From CAVRQM01 sp965246915 (GTDB lineage Bacteria; Pseudomonadota; Alphaproteobacteria; Acetobacterales; Acetobacteraceae): a stretch of DNA of 64,000 nucleotides. The position numbers were made by a program, and so were the translations under genes. The notes beneath the pieces are model-generated. The model worked only from the letters and a program-made list of their open reading frames with translations. It searched no databases and was not told the origin of the DNA. Shown piece after piece: positions 33,931-48,690 of the stretch (positions are counted from its first letter, which is position 1; every line of letters starts with the position of its first letter). The stretch lies in contig CBDFGB010000017.1 in NCBI GenBank assembly GCA_965246915.1, forward strand, positions 29,209 through 93,208. The letters run 5' to 3'.

Positions 33931-36549
33931 TCAATAGAGCCCACCCAGCCCGCTGTCCACTCCGGCCGCGGTGGCCGGAGGCGCGGTGCCGCTGACTAGG
34001 CTGCCCGGCGCGCCGTCGCCGCCATCGGCCGGACCAGCCCCGACGCCACCATCGGAAGCGCCGGGCGATTGTCCCGGCTTGAACGCGTCGGTGACGGTGC
34101 CGAACCCACTTTCCCACGAGGCGACCGTCACATCCGGAGGGGCCGCGAATTTCAGGTTCGGCCGGGTCTTGAGCGCGCCCTCCATGAAATCGTGCCAGAT
34201 CGGGGCCGCGATATGGCCGCCGGTCTCGTTCTCGCCGAGGCTCGCGGGATTGTCGAAACCGACCCAGACGACGGTGACAAGATCGGGCGTAAACCCGGCA
34301 AACCAGGCGTCGTTGAAATCCTGGCTGGTGCCGGTCTTTCCCGCGATCTGCCGGCCAAGGCCCGCGCCGGCGGCGGTTCCGGTGCCACGGGTGACGACAC
34401 CTTGCAGCATCTCGATCAACTGGAACGCGCTGGCCGGATCGGCGACCGACTTGCGGTTGTCGATCAGCGTGGGCGGCTGTGCCGGATCGTCGCAGCCGTG
34501 GCAGGACACGTCCGGCGCGGCCCACAGGATGTGCCCGTCGCGATCCTGGACCGTGTCGATCAGCGTCGGGACGACCTCCCGCCCGAAGCTCGCGAAGCCG
34601 CCATAGGCACCGGCCTGACGCACCACGGTCGTCTCGACCGCGCCGAGCGCCGCGGGCAGCACGTGCGGCATCGTGTCGACCACATGAAACCCCGTCGCGG
34701 TCGCGGCCACCGCGTCCATGCCGACGCGGTCGGCCACACGCACCGTCACGAGATTGAGCGACTTTTCCAGCGCGACATGCAGCGGCACCGGGCCGTTGAA
34801 GTCCAGTTCGTAGTTGCCGGGCCGCCATTTGCCGGCCGCCCCCATGTCCTTCACGAACGGCGCGTCGAGGAACACCTGCGACGGCGAGATCCCCTGCTGG
34901 AGCGCGGTCAGATAGACGATCGGCTTGAACGAGGAGCCGGGCTGGCGATTGGCCTGGCTCGCGCGGTTGAACTGGCTCATCTCGAACGACCAGCCGCCAG
35001 ACATCGCGAGCACACGCCCCGTCGACGGCTCCAGCGACACGAGCGCCCCCTGCACGGCCGGGATTTGACGCAGCAGCGCATGCTCTGGCCGCACCGGCTT
35101 GGCGGTCGTGGCGGCCGCCAGTTCGACCATCAGCACGTCGCCCGGCTGTGCGACGTCGTCGATGCGGCGCGGCGCGGCGCCCAACGATCCATCCTTGAGC
35201 GGGCGCGCCCACGCGGCGTCGGCCAACGCCATGGGCACGATCCGCGGGCCGCCCGGCTTGTCGCCGGAAGGCGGGTCGACCAGCCCGAGCCTGGCCTCGC
35301 CGCCGGCGATCTCGGCCACGATCGCCAGCCGCCAGTCCACCGGCATGCCAGGCGGCCGCGCCACACCGGTCAGCGCCGTCTGCCAATCGGTCTTGGTCTT
35401 GGCCCCTCCGCCGAGCCGCGCCACCGGCCCACGCCAGCCGCCGCGCTTCTGGTCGTAGCGCATGAGCCCCGCGCGCAATGCCCGGTCGGCCATTGCCTGC
35501 AGGGCGGGATCGACGGACGTGCGCACGACCAGGCCGCCGGTCACCGCGTCCTGCCCGAATTGCTCGACCAGCTTGCGCCGCACGTCCTCCGCGAAATAGT
35601 CGGCGCCGCTGACCATATCCGGCCGCTTCCAGGCCGCCGGCACGACCGGCCCGGATTTGGCGGCCGCCGCGAGATCGGGGCTGAGCGCCTTCGTCTCGAC
35701 CATGCGGTCGACCACCCAATCGCGCCGCGCGCGCGCCGCGTCGGGAAAACGCTGCGGCTGGTAGTTGTTGGGCGCCTTCGGCAGGGCCGCGAGGAACGCC
35801 GCCTCGGCCGGGGTCAGGGCATCGAGCGGCTTGTCGAAATAGGTCTGTGCCGCGGCCGCCACGCCATAAGCGCCGGCCCCGAGATAGATTTCGTTCAAGT
35901 AGAGTTCGAGGATGCGGTCCTTGGACAGCGACTGCTCGATGCGCATGGCGAGCAGCGCCTCGCGCGCCTTGCGCGACAGCGTCACCTCGTTGCCCAGCAC
36001 CATGTTCTTGGCGACCTGTTGGGTGATGGTCGAGGCACCCACCGGGCGTTTGCCCTGGCCGTATTGCAGCACGTCGGTCACCCCGGCGCGCAGGATCGCC
36101 AGCGGATCGACCCCGCCATGGGTGTAGAAATTCTGGTCCTCGGCGGCGAGGAAGGCGTTCTTCACGAGTGGCGGGATCGCCGCCGCCGGCACGAAGATCC
36201 GCCGTTCGGTCGCGAGTTCGGCCAGCAGGCGGCTGTCGCCGGCGTAGACCCGGCTCATGACCCGAGGCTGATAGTCGCGCAGGCCCTTCACGTCCGGCAG
36301 GCCGGCGCTGATCTTGCGGTAAAGGCCGTAGCCGACCGCGCCGCCGCCCAGCACGCCGAGCACCAGCACGCCGAGCACGATGCCCTTGAGGCCGCGCCAG
36401 ATTTTCGTCGCGCGCGAGCGTGGCGGCCGGGCCCGTCGCGGCGGTGTCGCATCGCCGCCCGGCGACGACGGGAGCGGCGGCGTCCGGGACGGTGTCCGGC
36501 CCGAGCCGGACGACGGCAGCCTTTCGCCCGCGGTGAGTGGTCTTGTCAT
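33931..36549 (-). CDS. mrcA: Penicillin-binding protein 1A
   Basis: 872 residues, class A PBP for peptidoglycan polymerisation and crosslinking. A Pro/Arg-rich cytoplasmic tail of about 50 residues precedes the membrane helix GIVLGVLVLGVLGGGAVGYG. The glycosyltransferase motifs are FLAAEDQNFYTHGGVDP, GASTITQQVAKN, RIEQSLSKDRILELYLNEIY. The transpeptidase has PGSSFKPIVYL (SxxK), a catalytic SxN-type region, and AGKTGTSQDFNDAWF (KTG). Wording such as GADYFAEDVRRKL and MRYDQKRGGWRGPV resembles Acetobacteraceae homologues, from memory. It is followed by prfB. Confidence 0.95.
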   Translation of the reverse strand: MTRPLTAGERLPSSGSGRTPSRTPPLPSSPGGDATPPRRARPPRSRATKIWRGLKGIVLGVLVLGVLGGGAVGYGLYRKISAGLPDVKGLRDYQPRVMSRVYAGDSRLLAELATERRIFVPAAAIPPLVKNAFLAAEDQNFYTHGGVDPLAILRAGVTDVLQYGQGKRPVGASTITQQVAKNMVLGNEVTLSRKAREALLAMRIEQSLSKDRILELYLNEIYLGAGAYGVAAAAQTYFDKPLDALTPAEAAFLAALPKAPNNYQPQRFPDAARARRDWVVDRMVETKALSPDLAAAAKSGPVVPAAWKRPDMVSGADYFAEDVRRKLVEQFGQDAVTGGLVVRTSVDPALQAMADRALRAGLMRYDQKRGGWRGPVARLGGGAKTKTDWQTALTGVARPPGMPVDWRLAIVAEIAGGEARLGLVDPPSGDKPGGPRIVPMALADAAWARPLKDGSLGAAPRRIDDVAQPGDVLMVELAAATTAKPVRPEHALLRQIPAVQGALVSLEPSTGRVLAMSGGWSFEMSQFNRASQANRQPGSSFKPIVYLTALQQGISPSQVFLDAPFVKDMGAAGKWRPGNYELDFNGPVPLHVALEKSLNLVTVRVADRVGMDAVAATATGFHVVDTMPHVLPAALGAVETTVVRQAGAYGGFASFGREVVPTLIDTVQDRDGHILWAAPDVSCHGCDDPAQPPTLIDNRKSVADPASAFQLIEMLQGVVTRGTGTAAGAGLGRQIAGKTGTSQDFNDAWFAGFTPDLVTVVWVGFDNPASLGENETGGHIAAPIWHDFMEGALKTRPNLKFAAPPDVTVASWESGFGTVTDAFKPGQSPGASDGGVGAGPADGGDGAPGSLVSGTAPPATAAGVDSGLGGLY

Positions 36550-36616
36550 GACGGCATCCTAGCGCGGCCAGCGTCGCGCACGAACCGGGAGCGGCCGCAC
36601 AACACTGTCAACGCGG

Positions 36617-39876
<3,260 letters not shown>

Positions 39877-39901
39877 TGCGATCAGAATACTTTCGTCTTA
39901 A

Positions 39902-39920
39902 ATGATTGCAATGCAATCAT
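39902..39920. promoter_or_regulatory. Perfect 19-nt palindrome between carB and fitA (candidate operator)
   Basis: ATGATTGCA-A-TGCAATCAT, perfect 9-bp arms. It lies 25 nt upstream of the carB start on one strand and 12 nt upstream of the fitA start on the other. FitA/VapB ribbon-helix-helix antitoxins bind such inverted repeats to repress their operon. Confidence 0.75.
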
Positions 39921-39932
39921 CGGAGAACGGGG

Positions 39933-40202
39933 ATGGGCAGCATCACCATCAGGAATGTCAACGGTGCGGTTAAGCAGGGTGCGAGACTGGAAGGCGTAAA
40001 GAACGGCCGCTCGATGGAAGCGGAGATCCTGGCGCTGCTCGAACGGACCTATTGCGCCGCGCACGACGAACGCACCGCTCGCATCCTCGCCATGTCTTCG
40101 GCCGAGTTCATCGACCATCTGATCGTGACCGCGAACGGGGTGGGTTTCGAGGTTATGGACGACCCGACCGATCCGGAGCGGGATCTGTTCGGTGCTGGTT
40201 GA
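39933..40202 (+). CDS. FitA-like ribbon-helix-helix antitoxin
   Basis: 89 residues from ATG 39933 (GGAG 8 nt upstream). The RHH DNA-binding region GSITIRNVNGAVKQGARLEG, VKNGRSMEAEILALLERTY is the FitA/StbC pattern. The C-terminal part (DPTDPERDLF) should bind the PIN toxin. Its 3' end overlaps the toxin gene by 11 nt. Expected to neutralise the toxin and repress through the palindrome at 39902. Confidence 0.87.
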   Translation: MGSITIRNVNGAVKQGARLEGVKNGRSMEAEILALLERTYCAAHDERTARILAMSSAEFIDHLIVTANGVGFEVMDDPTDPERDLFGAG

Positions 40203-40602
40203 CACGAACGTCTGGAGCGAGCTTGCCAAGTCCCGTTCCGACCCGCGCGTCAGCCGGTGGGTCGCGCTCAACTTCGATGCGTGCCTTCTCTCCGCTATCG
40301 TGCAGGGGGAGATGCTGTACGGGATCGCCGGATCGCGGGATGAGACGCGCCGAGCCGCGCTCCAGGCATTCCACGACGATCTCGTCCTTCGCATCGCGGA
40401 TCGCCTGCGGCCGTTCGATACGCCTGCCGCCGCGGCGTTCGGGACGTTGCGGGCCAGATTGCAACGTTCCGGCACGCTGATCGGCGAGCGCGACATGCTG
40501 ATCGCAGCCCACGCACTCGCCCTCGACGTACCGCTGGTGACGCGAGACGTCGGCGATATGGAAAGAACCGGCGCGATCATCATCGATCCGTGGCAGACAT
40601 GA
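40192..40602 (+). CDS. FitB/VapC-type PIN-domain toxin
   Basis: 136 residues, GTG start. The PIN ribonuclease acidic set is visible: MLVDTNVWSELA (D4), VQGEMLYGI (E near 39), GERDMLIAAHAL (D near 100) and VTRDVGDMERTG (D near 118). With the preceding RHH antitoxin it forms a type II module inserted, in opposite orientation, between carA and carB. Confidence 0.87.
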   Translation: MLVDTNVWSELAKSRSDPRVSRWVALNFDACLLSAIVQGEMLYGIAGSRDETRRAALQAFHDDLVLRIADRLRPFDTPAAAAFGTLRARLQRSGTLIGERDMLIAAHALALDVPLVTRDVGDMERTGAIIIDPWQT

Positions 40603-40656
40603 TCAATTCGTAACAACAAACGAGTGCTATCGCCTTTGTTGCTTTTAAGCCTTGGA

Positions 40657-41856
40657 TCATCGGGCTTGCCTGAGCTCACCCACAAACTGCTCGAACAGAT
40701 AATGGCTGTCCTGCGGCCCCGGGCTCGCTTCGGGGTGGTATTGTACCGAGAAGGCGGGCTTGTCCGTCAGCCGCAGCCCCGCCAGCGAGCCGTCGAACAG
40801 CGAGATGTGGGTCGGCTCCGCGTTGGCGGGAAGGCTGGCGGTTTCCACCGCGAAGCCGTGGTTCATGCTGGTGATCTCGACCTTGCCCGCGTCCGGGCCC
40901 TCGCCGACGCGCTTCACCGGGTGGTTGGCGCCGCGGTGGCCCTGATGCATCTTGAAGGTGCGCGCGCCCACCGCCAGCCCGAGCAACTGGTGGCCCAAAC
41001 AGATGCCGAAGATCGGCTTGGCGATCGCCAGCAGCGCGCGGATCACGGGTACGGCATAGGTGCCGGTCGCGGCGGGATCGCCGGGGCCGTTGGAGAGGAA
41101 CACGCCATCGGGGGCATGCGCCATCACCTCGTCGAAGGTGGCGGTGGCGGGCACCACCGTCACGCGCGCGCCGGCGGCTACCAGGTTGCGCAGGATGTTG
41201 CGCTTGAGGCCGTAATCGATCGCGACGACGTGGGGGCGGTCATCGGGTGTTTCGTTTGGAGCACGCCCCCCGGGCGCATATCCCTCGCCAAGCCGCCACA
41301 GCCCCTCGTCCCAGCCGTAGCTCTGGAGCGTGGACACCTCCTTGGCGAGGTCCATCCCCTCCAGCCCCGGCCAGCCCTGTGCCTGGGTGCGCAGCGCCGC
41401 CAGATCGAAGTCGCCCTTGGCCGAATGCGCGATCACGCCGTTGGGGGCACCCTGGATGCGGATCGCGCGGGTCAGCGCGCGGGTGTCGATCCCGGCCAGC
41501 CCGATGCGGCCGTTATGGCGGAGCCAGCCGTCGAAGCGCTGGGTCGAGCGGAAGTTCGAGGGATCGGTCACGTCCTCGCGCACGATACAGCCGAGCGCGT
41601 GGGGGTTGATCGCCTCGATATCCTCGGGGTTCGCGCCGACATTGCCGATGTGGGGAAAGGTGAAGGTGACGATCTGGCCCGCATAGGAAGGATCGGTCAT
41701 CACCTCCTGATAGCCCGTCATCGCGGTGTTGAAGCACACCTCGCCCACGGCGGCGCCCTCGGCCCCGAAGCCACGGCCCCACAGCACCGCGCCATCCGCC
41801 AGCACGAGCACGCCGGTGGCTCCTTCGGGCGCGCGTGTAGGGTTGGCGTCGGCCAT
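40657..41856 (-). CDS. carA: Carbamoyl-phosphate synthase small subunit
   Basis: 399 residues, the glutamine amidotransferase that feeds ammonia to CarB. N-terminal CPSase domain: GEVCFNTAMTGYQEVMTDPS and THE signature region VTFTFPHIGNVGANPED. The class I amidotransferase has VVAIDYGLKRNILRNL, FLSNGPGDPAATGTY, the nucleophile Cys in IFGICLGHQLLGLAVG, and the His/Glu pair in FSVQYHPEASPGPQD. ATG 41856 matches the family start; the frame is open further upstream. Intact, unlike carB. Confidence 0.96.
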   Translation of the reverse strand: MADANPTRAPEGATGVLVLADGAVLWGRGFGAEGAAVGEVCFNTAMTGYQEVMTDPSYAGQIVTFTFPHIGNVGANPEDIEAINPHALGCIVREDVTDPSNFRSTQRFDGWLRHNGRIGLAGIDTRALTRAIRIQGAPNGVIAHSAKGDFDLAALRTQAQGWPGLEGMDLAKEVSTLQSYGWDEGLWRLGEGYAPGGRAPNETPDDRPHVVAIDYGLKRNILRNLVAAGARVTVVPATATFDEVMAHAPDGVFLSNGPGDPAATGTYAVPVIRALLAIAKPIFGICLGHQLLGLAVGARTFKMHQGHRGANHPVKRVGEGPDAGKVEITSMNHGFAVETASLPANAEPTHISLFDGSLAGLRLTDKPAFSVQYHPEASPGPQDSHYLFEQFVGELRQAR

Positions 41857-41989
41857 GGCGGGCGGGCACTCCTCGATCTTCAGCGATGTCGCTAAGCGGC
41901 GTGCGCTAGACGGGGTGGCCGAGCGGGTCAACTCTACCGCACCGGGCCGGATCGGGCTAGGAGCGGGGTTTCGGCAGATGAGAGCGACC

Positions 41990-42445
41990 ATGATCCGAGA
42001 CGATATCAAGGCGGCGCAGATCGTCGCGATGAAGGGTGGCGACAAGCCCACCGTGAACGCCACCCGCCTGATCCAGGCCGCGATCAAGAATCGCGACATC
42101 GAACTTCGCACGGCGTCCGCCGTGCCGGAAGACGATCTGCTGGTGACCGAAGTGCTGCAGAAGATGATCAAGCAGCGGCGCGAATCGATCGATCTCTACG
42201 TGAAGGGCGGGCGGCAGGAACTGGCCGACGTGGAGGCCGCCGAAGTGGCGGTGATCGAACGCTTCCTGCCCGCGCAGATGGGCGACGACGAGGCCCGTGC
42301 CGCGATCGACGCGATCGCGACCGAACTGGGCGCGAGCTCGATCAAGGACATGGGCCGCGTGATGGCCGAGGTGAAGACGCGCCATGCCGGCGGCATGGAC
42401 ATGGCCAAGGCGAGCGCGCTGGTGAAGGCGCGGCTGGCGGGGTGA
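41990..42445 (+). CDS. GatB/YqeY domain-containing protein
   Basis: 151 residues of the YqeY family: MIRDDIKAAQIVAMKGGDKP, RLIQAAIKNRDIELRT, VLQKMIKQRRESIDLYVKGG, RFLPAQMGDDEARAAIDAIA and MGRVMAEVKTRHAGGMDMAK. It is related to the tail domain of tRNA-dependent amidotransferase GatB, but its own role is unproven. ATG 41978 is an alternative start. Divergent from carA, as in other sphingomonads. Confidence 0.9.
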   Translation: MIRDDIKAAQIVAMKGGDKPTVNATRLIQAAIKNRDIELRTASAVPEDDLLVTEVLQKMIKQRRESIDLYVKGGRQELADVEAAEVAVIERFLPAQMGDDEARAAIDAIATELGASSIKDMGRVMAEVKTRHAGGMDMAKASALVKARLAG

Positions 42446-42507
42446 GTTAGGTGGGCGTGTGGCGCACGTCCTTCGACTGCGTTCAGCACGAACGGCTGAA
42501 CGACGAA

Positions 42508-42529
42508 CCCCTCCCGCAATCGGGAGGGG
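42508..42529. terminator. Hairpin between convergent genes
   Basis: CCCCTCCCG-CAAT-CGGGAGGGG, a perfect 9-bp stem located between the yqeY stop (42445) and the lipoprotein stop (42538). Its symmetry would serve both strands; no T-run. Confidence 0.45.
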
Positions 42530-42537
42530 CGTGAAGC

Positions 42538-43035
42538 TCACCCTTTCGGGGCCAGCGAGCAATGTTCGTTGACGATCGGCCAGGTGCCGTCGGCGGCTTT
42601 CTCGTAGACGTCGGTGCAGCGCAGCCTCGCGTCGTTCGCGGGCGTGGCGGTGCTGGTCAGGTCCCACACGCCGCTGACGACGAACGTGTCGCCGTCCAGC
42701 ACCTGGATGTGGCGCTGCTTCGTCACGGATTTGTCGAGCTTCGCCGCGGCGAAGGCGTCCTGCTGCTTGTCCCAGGTCGCGCGATCGGTGGCGAGCGGGG
42801 GTGCGGCGATGTCGAAGCCGACGATGCCGGGGGCGTAGAGCGCCTTGATCCTGGCGGCGTCCATCGACAGCCACGCCGCTTCCGTCGCGTCGGCCAGCTT
42901 GGTGGCGTCGGCCTCGCTGATCAGGGGCGCCGCGGCGGCGGGTTTGGCGGTGGCATTCGGTTGCGACTGGCAGCCGGCTAGAAGCGCCGCCATCGCCACC
43001 AGCCCGATCGCGCCTGTCCTGCGTGTCGCCTGCAT
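42538..43035 (-). CDS. Lipoprotein with SnoaL/NTF2-like domain
   Basis: 165 residues. The signal peptide ends in a lipobox, AMAALLAGC (Cys near residue 22). The rest (ADATEAAWLSMDAARIKALY, VGFDIAAPPLATDRATWDK, TFVVSGVWDLTSTATPANDA, CTDVYEKAADGTWPIVNEHC) has the cone-shaped SnoaL/DUF4440 pattern. Probably outer-membrane anchored or periplasmic; ligand unknown. Confidence 0.75.
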   Translation of the reverse strand: MQATRRTGAIGLVAMAALLAGCQSQPNATAKPAAAAPLISEADATKLADATEAAWLSMDAARIKALYAPGIVGFDIAAPPLATDRATWDKQQDAFAAAKLDKSVTKQRHIQVLDGDTFVVSGVWDLTSTATPANDARLRCTDVYEKAADGTWPIVNEHCSLAPKG

Positions 43036-43144
43036 ATCCCGTCCCCCCAAGAAATCGTCGATCCGGGATAGTTGCACGATGGCAACAGGCCCGCAACATG
43101 CCGCCTTCCGCGTCGCCCCGATCTGCGCTATTAGACTCCCGCGC

Positions 43145-45031
43145 ATGGCGACCGCCGCTCCGGCAACCAGAAACGATCCTCCCGCCCGCCGCCTGTCCGG
43201 CGGGGGCCTGCTGTCGCCCGCCTTCCTCGACGAATTGCGCACCCGCACCTTGCTGTCGGGGCTCGTCGCGCGATCGGTGAAGCTCACCAAGGCCGGGCGC
43301 GAATATAAAGCATGCTGCCCGTTCCATCATGAAAAGAGCCCGAGCTTCTACGTCAACGACGAGAAGGGCTTCTACCATTGCTTCGGCTGCGGGGCACATG
43401 GCGATGCGATCCGCTTCCTGACCGAGGCGCAGGGCATGCCGTTCATGGATGCGGTCAAGGAACTCGCGCAGGCCGCCGGGCTGGAACTGCCCGCACCCGA
43501 TCGGCAGGCACGCGAACGCGCCGAGCGCGCGAGCGGGCTGATCGGGGTGAGCGAGCAGGCCGCGGCCTGGTATCGCACCCAGCTCGACGGGATCGAGGGG
43601 AGCGCGGCGCGCGCCTATCTCGACGGGCGCGGCATCGGCGCGCATGCCCGCGAGGCATTCGGGCTGGGCTATGCGCCCGACGGCCGCAACCGGCTCGCCC
43701 CCGCCCTCCCCGGCGCGAAGGAGGAAGAACTGGTCGAGGCCGGGCTGCTCATCAAGCCCGACGAGGCCGAGCGCAAGGCCTATGACCGCTTCCGCGGGCG
43801 GCTGATGATCCCGATCCGCGACGTGCGCGGACGCTCGATCGCGTTCGGCGGGCGTATCCTGGGGCCGGGCGAACCCAAATATCTGAACTCGCCCGAGACG
43901 CCGTTGTTCGACAAGGGGCGCACGCTCTTCAACCTCGATCGTGCGGGGCCGGCCGCGCGCAAGGCGGGACGCGTGATCGTGGCCGAGGGCTATCTCGACG
44001 TGATCGCGCTGGATCAGGCGGGCATCGCCGAGGCGGTCGCCCCGCTCGGCACCGCGCTGACCGAGGCGCAGATGGCGCGGCTGTGGAGCCTCGTCGACGA
44101 TCCGATCCTGTGCTTCGACGGCGACGCGGCGGGGCGCAAGGCGTCGTTACGCGCGGCCGAGCGCGCGCTGGCGGTGCTGCGCCCGGGCAAGACCCTGCGC
44201 TTCGCCCTGCTGCCGCCGGGCAAGGATCCCGACGATCTGGTGCGCGAGGGCGGCGCCGCCGTGTTCGAGGCGGCGATCGCCGTCACCGTGCCGCTCGACG
44301 TGCTCCTCTACACCAGCGAGCGCGACGCCCACGACATGGCCCGGCCCGAAGCTCGCGCCGGGCTGCGCCAGCGCTTGCAGGAACTGGCGGCGACATGCGG
44401 GGACAAACTGGTGGGCGAGGAATATCGCCGCTCCTTCACCGGGCTGTTCTTCGAGGATTTCGGCTGGAAGAAGGACGAGCGCCGCACGATCGCGTCGGCC
44501 GCGATCCGGACCGCCGCGCCCGAGGCGATCGGCAATCTGCGCGAGCGTTTCGTCCGCGCGATGCTCTACGGCCTCTCGCGCATGCCCGCACTGATCGGGC
44601 CCAATATCGAGCGGATCGATGCGCTTGCGATCGACCATCCCGATCTGCGCCGCTGGCGCGATGCGCTGGTGGATGGCGCCATCCGGTCCCCCGCCCTTGA
44701 TAGCGACGCCATCGCCGCCATATTGGACGCGGCCTTGCTGCCCGAGGCCTTGCGGTACGATATGCAGCGGGACTTGCGTTTCCCCTTCGTCGATGGACAT
44801 GCGGCGCCCGAGCGGGCCACGGGCCAGCTCGAAGGGTTGATCGAGACGTTGTGCGCCGAACGCGAGCTGGCCGATCATCTGGCGGTGCTCGATGCGGGCG
44901 CGGTCGCGGCGGCGGTCGGGCAGGACGAAGGCGGCTTCCTGGCCGCCGAGGCGGAACGCGCGAACGTGCGCGAACAGAATACCCATCTCCTCGAAGCGGC
45001 CTTCCGCCTCGGTGAGCCGGTCGAGCAATAG
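43145..45031 (+). CDS. dnaG: DNA primase
   Basis: 628 residues. The CHC2 zinc finger is ACCPFHHEKSPSFYV, then GFYHCFGCGAHGD near residue 70. The N-terminal catalytic core has YDRFRGRLMIPIRDVRGRSI, AFGGRILGPGEPKYLNSPET. Toprim: VIVAEGYLDVIALDQAGI and DDPILCFDGDAAGRKAS. The C-terminal DnaB-binding part is Ala/Glu-rich. A 22-residue extension precedes the usual start. It lies 15 nt before rpoD, the common dnaG-rpoD pair. Confidence 0.95.
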   Translation: MATAAPATRNDPPARRLSGGGLLSPAFLDELRTRTLLSGLVARSVKLTKAGREYKACCPFHHEKSPSFYVNDEKGFYHCFGCGAHGDAIRFLTEAQGMPFMDAVKELAQAAGLELPAPDRQARERAERASGLIGVSEQAAAWYRTQLDGIEGSAARAYLDGRGIGAHAREAFGLGYAPDGRNRLAPALPGAKEEELVEAGLLIKPDEAERKAYDRFRGRLMIPIRDVRGRSIAFGGRILGPGEPKYLNSPETPLFDKGRTLFNLDRAGPAARKAGRVIVAEGYLDVIALDQAGIAEAVAPLGTALTEAQMARLWSLVDDPILCFDGDAAGRKASLRAAERALAVLRPGKTLRFALLPPGKDPDDLVREGGAAVFEAAIAVTVPLDVLLYTSERDAHDMARPEARAGLRQRLQELAATCGDKLVGEEYRRSFTGLFFEDFGWKKDERRTIASAAIRTAAPEAIGNLRERFVRAMLYGLSRMPALIGPNIERIDALAIDHPDLRRWRDALVDGAIRSPALDSDAIAAILDAALLPEALRYDMQRDLRFPFVDGHAAPERATGQLEGLIETLCAERELADHLAVLDAGAVAAAVGQDEGGFLAAEAERANVREQNTHLLEAAFRLGEPVEQ

Positions 45032-45046
45032 GTCATAGGGCGATAC

Positions 45047-47092
<2,046 letters not shown>

Positions 47093-47158
47093 CCATCATC
47101 GGCGCTTGCCCGGCGGGGGTGGTCTCCTGTCGGGCGGCGCATATCCGGGGGGCAGCCT

Positions 47159-47890
47159 ATGCGTTCGCTGATCGCGGCAGCAGGATATTCGGCGATCGCG
47201 CGCGGCGTGCGCGTGCCGAACTCGCAACGCGTCGCCGATTATATCCAGCAGAGCCGGCTGATCGACCTGCTCGACCGGCTCGACATCAACCTGTTCCTGG
47301 ATGTGGGCGCCAATCGCGGCTTCTTCTCGAAGCATCTCCGCCAGGCAGGCTACAAGGGCGTGCTCTGCTCGTTCGAGCCCGTTCCCCGTGATGCCGAACA
47401 GATTCGCGGCTTCGCGCAGGGCGACGACGAATGGCACGTGTTCGAATGTGCGGCGGGCGCGGAAGAAGGCAGCGCCGCCTTTTCGGTCTATGGCAGCGGC
47501 GACGAGACGGTGTTGAGCTCCTTCCTGGAACTGCGCGACAACGATGCCACGCGCCAGACCATCAACGTTTCGGTCCGCCGGCTCGACGTGCTGCTCCAGC
47601 CGCTCCTCGCCACGATCCCCTCGCCACGCATCTTCCTGAAATGCGACACGCAGGGCTTCGATCTGCAGGTGGTGGCGGGCGCGGAGAAGATGATGCCGCT
47701 GGTGCAGGGGCTGCAATCGGAAGTCTCGGTCCAGCCGCTCTATGCCGGCATGCCGCATTTCACGGAATCGCTCGCGCATTACGAGACGCTGGGCTTCGGG
47801 CTGATGGACCTGTTCGTGGTGCATCGCCTGCCGGACGGGCGCGTGCTGGAATATGATTGCGTGATGGCGCGGCCGGAAAGCCTCCGCTGA
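47159..47890 (+). CDS. FkbM-family methyltransferase
   Basis: 243 residues. The SAM-binding motif is NLFLDVGANRGFFSKHLRQA near residue 45. CSFEPVPRDAEQIRGFAQ, SVRRLDVLLQPLL and RIFLKCDTQGFDLQVVAGAE follow the FkbM order (CDTQGFD instead of DVEG). Such enzymes methylate sugars or lipids, often in surface polysaccharide synthesis. It stands alone after rpoD, so the substrate is unknown. Confidence 0.87.
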   Translation: MRSLIAAAGYSAIARGVRVPNSQRVADYIQQSRLIDLLDRLDINLFLDVGANRGFFSKHLRQAGYKGVLCSFEPVPRDAEQIRGFAQGDDEWHVFECAAGAEEGSAAFSVYGSGDETVLSSFLELRDNDATRQTINVSVRRLDVLLQPLLATIPSPRIFLKCDTQGFDLQVVAGAEKMMPLVQGLQSEVSVQPLYAGMPHFTESLAHYETLGFGLMDLFVVHRLPDGRVLEYDCVMARPESLR

Positions 47891-47994
47891 CCGCCGCCGG
47901 TGCAAACGGATAACGTCGCATAAACCCTGTCTTTACGTGCTCCGGTATAGGTCTGCGGCCTACGCACTGGCGATACCCAGGACCGGAGCGGACC

Positions 47995-48660
47995 ATGCAA
48001 TTTTCCCCGATCAACGACGATGGCCCGGCTACGGGCGATCTCCTCGTCTCGCTGGTCGCCGGCGAGGGCGCCGGCAATCATTCGTGGCTGCATTCGGCCG
48101 CGCTCAATGCCGGCCCGCTCGCCTCGCGCAACATCGCCGACCTGCTCCAGCTCGTCGGGCTGCTCCACGGCTCGTATCCCAGCCTGATCGAGACCGTCGC
48201 CGAACAGAATCTGGCGACCGAGCTCGACATGTGGCTGGGCGAGGCCGGCGCGGGCTTCGCCGACGAGCGTGACTATATCGCGCGGCTCGCGGTCGCCGCC
48301 GGGCCGCCGCCGGGTACGCCGGGCGAGGCCGCGACGGTCGCCGCGATGCTCGCCCAGCGGCAGGCCCTGCACATGATCGCGCGATCGGATCGATTCGGCT
48401 GCGCGATCGGCGCGGCCGCGGCGCTGATGCTCGACTGGATGCCGATCCGCGCGACGCTGGATACCGCCGCCGCGCGACTGGGCGTGACCCCGCCGCCCTT
48501 CGGCATGCCGGGCGAACTGGCGGTGGCGGAGACGCTGTCGCTGCTGTCGCCCCGCCAGCGACTGGATCGCTCGCTCGCGTTCGGCGCGCGGCAGGTGCTC
48601 CAGCATCATCACGGGCTGCTCGACCTGCTGGAGACCCGCGCCGGCGCCCGCGAGGGCTGA
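47995..48660 (+). CDS. Sphingomonad conserved hypothetical protein (DUF6975-like)
   Basis: 221 residues, all helical: WLHSAALNAGPLASRNIADL, LHGSYPSLIETVAEQN, FADERDYIARLAVAAGPPPG, PFGMPGELAVAETLSLLSPR, ALGARQVL-like helix, QHHHGLLDLLETRAG. It resembles a family I know only from sphingomonads (DUF6975), function unknown. No signal peptide or membrane helix. Confidence 0.6.
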   Translation: MQFSPINDDGPATGDLLVSLVAGEGAGNHSWLHSAALNAGPLASRNIADLLQLVGLLHGSYPSLIETVAEQNLATELDMWLGEAGAGFADERDYIARLAVAAGPPPGTPGEAATVAAMLAQRQALHMIARSDRFGCAIGAAAALMLDWMPIRATLDTAAARLGVTPPPFGMPGELAVAETLSLLSPRQRLDRSLAFGARQVLQHHHGLLDLLETRAGAREG

Positions 48661-48690
48661 GGGGGGCGGCTAAGGTAAGCTGCTATCGTC

